A program made the position numbers and the translations under genes. 64,000 nucleotides of DNA from Phocoena phocoena (lineage: Eukaryota > Chordata > Mammalia > Artiodactyla > Phocoenidae): the NCBI RefSeq assembly GCF_963924675.1, contig NC_089226.1, forward strand, positions 49,431,124 through 49,495,123, read 5' to 3'. This document shows, piece after piece, positions 60,844 through 64,000 of this stretch; the first letter of the stretch is position 1; each line of letters opens with the position of its first letter. The notes under the pieces are model-generated. The model was not told where the DNA came from, ran no database searches, and saw nothing but the letters and a program-made list of their open reading frames with translations.

Positions 60844-61048
60844 GGCTTCCCTGGTGGCGCAGTGGTTGAGAGTCCACCTCCCGATGCAGGGGACACAGGT
60901 TTGTGCCCCGGTCCGTGAGGATCCCACATGCCACGGAGCGGCTGGGCCCGTGAGCCATGGCCGCTGAGCCTTCGCGTCCGGAGCCTGTGCTCCACAACCG
61001 GAGAGGCCACAACAGTGAGAGGCCCACATACCGCAAAAAAACAAAAAC
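60844..61048 (+). repeat. Short CHR-type SINE
   Basis: Head 'ggcttccctggtggcgcagt' to 'gtgagaggcccacataccgc', then A7-C-A5-C-A. Perfect 13-bp duplication aaaagtgcctcag at 60831-60843 and 61049-61061. Confidence 0.95.
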
Positions 61049-61187
61049 AAAAGTGCCTCAGAGGACTTTGGAAATTACTGGAACCTGTTGGGTGTTGGTG
61101 TCCTTTCCATGTGTGATTTCCTACATGCAGAGGCTGCAAGACTTATAGATTTCCCTGACCAACAGCATTAGAATTTAAAAAATCAGG

Positions 61188-61400
61188 ACTTCCCTGGTGG
61201 CGCAGTGGTTGAGAGTCTGCCTGCCGATGCAGGGGACGTGGGTTCGTGTCCCGGTCCGGGAAGATCCCACATGCCGCCGAGCAGCTAGGCCCGTGAGCCA
61301 TGGCCGCTGAGCCTGTGCGTCCGGAGCCTGTGCTCCGCAACAGGAGAGGCCATAATAGTGAGAGGCCCACGTACCACAAAAAAAAAAAAAAAAAAAAAAA
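61188..61400 (+). repeat. Short CHR-type SINE
   Basis: Head 'acttccctggtggcgcagtg' through 'gtgagaggcccacgtaccac' and a ~23-bp A tail. Duplication gaatttaaaaaatcagg (61171-61187) and gaattaaaaaatcagg (61401-61416), differing by one T. Confidence 0.95.
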
Positions 61401-61416
61401 GAATTAAAAAATCAGG

Positions 61417-62016
61417 GGCCTGACATGGGATTGACAACTTAATTTCACCAAGTAAGAAGTCTAAAAATAATAAACCCACATACAAATTATATTTTAAATT
61501 GATCGCTCTTTATTATTGCCATCATTTTATATAAGAAAGGCCATTTTAAGGTCAGAAAAATAGGAACAAAATATAAGCATCAGGAAAAGTACTCCAAATT
61601 TTAAAATTTATAATTTTATAAACCCCACTAGATGCATCTCCATCTTTCTACTATCCACATAATCCTACCTTGTAGCTAAGAAAATTAAGGCAAACATTGT
61701 GACAGCTAACTTGTTTAAATTCTTAATCCTGAATTTTCTGGTTTTAAATGATTATAAAATGCCTGAGATGGCTTTTTACTTTTGTCCTTTCTTGATGAAG
61801 AAAGCCATCTTTTAGATTTTCTTATTCCTCATGTATTTTCTTCATTTTTTATACCATTTTCTCAATAAGTAGGAAGCCCAGACTATTGCTGGTGAACATC
61901 CTCTTTGGTAAACTGATGCTTTTTGGTGATGCTTGTTAAGAGGTAAGAAGGAATTTCCATTATCAAAATAGGATTTTTATTACTTTTTAAATTGTACTTT
62001 CATGTATTTTACATTA
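61417..62016. other. No recognised feature
   Basis: AT-rich, between two CHR copies. No motif seen. Confidence 0.5.
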
Positions 62017-62033
62017 TGGCATCCTTTATTTTA

Positions 62034-62262
62034 TTTATTTATTTATTTATTATTATTATTATTATTTTTTGCGGTACACGGGCCTCTCACTGTCATGGCC
62101 TCTCCCGTTGAGGAGCACAGGCTCTGGACATGCAGGTTCAGCGGCCATGGCTCACGGGCCTAGCCGCTCTGCAGCATGTGGAATCTTCCCGGGCCGGGGC
62201 ACGAACCCGTGTCCCCTGCATCGGCAGGCAGACTCTCAACCACTGTGCCACCAGGGAAGCCG
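62034..62262 (-). repeat. Short CHR-type SINE with ATTT/ATT tail
   Basis: Tail of (TTTA)n then (TTA)n, 'ttttttgcggtacacgggcc', head ending 'ccaccagggaagccg'. Perfect 17-bp duplication tggcatcctttatttta at 62017-62033 and 62263-62279. Confidence 0.95.
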
Positions 62263-62439
62263 TGGCATCCTTTATTTTAAATACGGACTCTTAAAAGGTA
62301 TCATCACATTCTGGTGTCTTCCACTGTATTTTAAAACATTGTATAACTGTATTGTTTCAGAACAGATGGGTTACTTCATATACTTTTCCCCCTTAAGTTT
62401 CTTCAGATTACATCTTGTACATGCTTCTATTTTTATTTT

Positions 62440-62565
62440 TTAATTTTTTTTGGCCATGCGGTGTGGCTTGTGGGATGGGATCTCAGTTCCCCAACCAGGG
62501 ATTGAACCCAGGCCACGGCAGTGAAAGCGCCGAATCCTACCCAGTAGACCACCAGGGAACTCCCC
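62440..62565 (-). repeat. CHRL-like short tRNA-derived SINE
   Basis: Reverse orientation: T-rich tail, 'ttggccatgcggtgtggctt', 'tcagttccccaaccaggg', head 'agaccaccagggaactcccc'. Same family as the copy at 7113. Similar sequences cccccttaagtttctt (62388) and cccccttaattttctt (62563) could be a diverged target-site duplication, but the first lies about 35 bp from the SINE tail. Confidence 0.85.
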
Positions 62566-63139
62566 CTTAATTTTCTTAAAAACGCAGATTTGACCTTTCA
62601 GATGATGGCTCCCACACTTAAAAAAAAAAAAATCTGATTCCTGGGTAAAATAATGAGAAAATGCAATGTGAACTGAATAGAACTTTACAACAAACAGGAT
62701 ATTTGGTAGCTTCTAGTGACCTCTGTCACATAAATATATATTCTCAGGTAAATTAACTTTGTAGTTCTTAACTCTCCAGACAAAGCTCTTAACCAGTTCC
62801 TGTGGCTTCTCAACTGTTTCATCGCTCTCTTCCTGTTAAAGAGGGCTCTGAGTTAGTCATCAGGAAGGGGTTTCTGTGTTTCTGGTTGCTGTGAATCCAG
62901 GTCAGCAGAGAGTTTCCCTATCTCTAAAAGGCCTGTGTTGAATGAACCCCAGTGTTGGCCCTTTGTAAGATTATAACACTTTGCTCTTTTCCTAAAATTC
63001 CCTATTTCTGCCCCTTCTCTCATAAATGGATGCCCCCATCCTATGCCCACCTCCACAACACACTCAGATCTTCTTATGAGTCCTTGATTATATAATGCAT
63101 TCAGGTATCCTGAGGACAAGAAGAGGGTGATGAGAATTT
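62566..63139. other. No recognised feature
   Basis: Includes an A13 run (about 62619-62631) without a SINE body. An 88-codon minus frame (62853-63119) is unrecognised. Confidence 0.45.
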
Positions 63140-63300
63140 AGATCTCATAATATCTATGAGGGAGTATCATTATTACCCCCATTTCACAGTTATTGAAACC
63201 AAGGTTAGATAGTTCATGTTATTGCCCAAAGTTGGACAGCAAAGAAGGAGAACAAATATAAATTAGTTCTGTCTGTTGCCAAATCCCTGGTCTTAACCTT
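63140..63300 (-). repeat. MIR SINE fragment, antisense
   Basis: 'atcattattacccccatttc' and 'cacagttattgaaaccaagg' fit antisense MIR. Confidence 0.6.
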
Positions 63301-63916
63301 AATGTCCAGGGTTTCTGGAAATACCACATTTTCTTGGATACGCTTGATTTCCTCTATGCTCCCTCACTCCTGTTGGTACTTAAAATTGTTACAGGAAGTC
63401 ATATAAGTTTTACTCTAGAAAATAGTAATTTAATGTATAGTACATCTCCCTCAATAATAAATGAGTACCTTAAAGACAGTTGGTGAGTGGATCTTTGACA
63501 TGGAGTTATGGTGGCTCAAATTTAAACCATAGGGTCATACCCTTCGTCGACCAAGCGTCCTCATCAAAGAGGCATGAACTTTCCTGCTGCATACAGGATG
63601 AGAAGATTGCAAGACCTTTTGATTAACCTACAGCAAGTATGGTATAGTGGAAAGGATATGGGTTTAAGTTTTTCTTGGGTGACTCCTATTTACAAAAAAC
63701 TATGTAGAATGCTGTCAAGGAGTGAAAAGGTGGATCAGATATGCCTCAGGATGCAGTTAAAGCTAGTTAGTATTATTTTCACCTGTTTTTTTCTGTTACT
63801 CTTAATCCAGACTCTGCTCCGGGATCTGACGATGTGTGTGTTGGTGGGGGTGAGGGGGCACTAGGAAATAGATATTTGAAAGGTCAGATATGAGAGGTTC
63901 CAAAAGCAAAGCTGTA
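63301..63916. other. No recognised feature
   Basis: No repeat family, exon or RNA recognised. A 96-codon frame (63574-63864, +) has no motif. Confidence 0.45.
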
Positions 63917-63935
63917 TTTTTTTTTTTTTTTTTTT
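63917..63935 (+). repeat. Poly-T tract
   Basis: T19 followed by gggtcatctttggcagtg. No SINE body recognised on either side. Confidence 0.85.
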
Positions 63936-64000
63936 GGGTCATCTTTGGCAGTGTGTTTCCTCTCTGCAGGAAGTAATTAGGAACTGTCATAGAATGAAAC

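Larger units (their letters stand above)
49926..64000 (+). other. DLG2: DLG2 intron downstream of the exon (inferred)
   Basis: Begins at the GT donor. The SH3-core exon that should follow was not found before the window ends, so this intron is at least 14 kb. It holds old MIR/L2 copies and, from 60.8 kb, a group of CHR SINEs. Confidence 0.75.

Noticed and set aside
1..64000. CRISPR arrays, prophage, bacterial operons or other microbial systems
   Set aside because: Repeat content and a spliced vertebrate exon show mammalian nuclear DNA. No regularly spaced direct repeats with unique spacers were seen.

Overview
This window is nuclear DNA from a mammal, and almost certainly from a whale or dolphin (Cetacea). 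The main evidence is about eighteen tRNA-derived SINEs of the CHR class. They carry the characteristic 'cttccctggtggcgcagtgg' head and either a short body (ending gagaggcc...gtaccgc-polyA) or a long body (repeated 'cacaactactgagcc' blocks). CHR SINEs with these bodies are known from cetaceans and hippos. Ancient mammalian MIR and L2 copies, a cetartiodactyl-type L1 3' end and old LTRs make up the rest of the recognisable sequence. I see no prokaryotic-style genes, CRISPR arrays, operons or structural RNA genes.

I can support only one protein-coding segment: a 115-bp exon at 49811-49925 on the + strand, with a consensus AG acceptor and GT donor. Its reading matches DLG2 (PSD-93/chapsyn-110), in the linker between PDZ3 and SH3 plus the first SH3 residues. 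DLG2 is known for very large introns, so I read positions 1-49810 and 49926-64000 as parts of the two flanking introns. I did not find the preceding (PDZ3) or following (SH3 core) exon.

Layout. 1-17 kb: mostly unique or very old sequence with scattered MIR/L2, one short CHR (5.5 kb), one CHRL-like SINE (7.1 kb), a poly-T tract (2.0 kb), a 17-bp poly-G tract (3.3 kb) and a perfect hairpin (12.9 kb). 17-36 kb: a CHR-rich stretch that also holds three LTRs at 24.3, 29.8 and 33.4 kb. 36-49 kb: old L1 and MIR/L2 remains, more CHR copies and a long CHR nested inside an L1 3' end (44.1-45.1 kb). 49-50 kb: an old L1 fragment carrying a (TG)15 tract, then the DLG2 exon. 50-60 kb: no CHR SINEs, only old MIR/L2. 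60-64 kb: a cluster of CHR copies with clear target-site duplications and a second CHRL-like SINE.

Most longer open frames are SINE, L1 or LTR sequence read through by chance. I found no convincing previously undescribed gene system. The observations most worth checking are the in-frame ATG pair inside the exon (a possible short SH3-GK isoform), the TG tract just upstream of the exon, an inverted SINE pair, a chimeric SINE, and several perfect hairpins. Repeat boundaries were read by eye and are approximate unless a target-site duplication fixes them.
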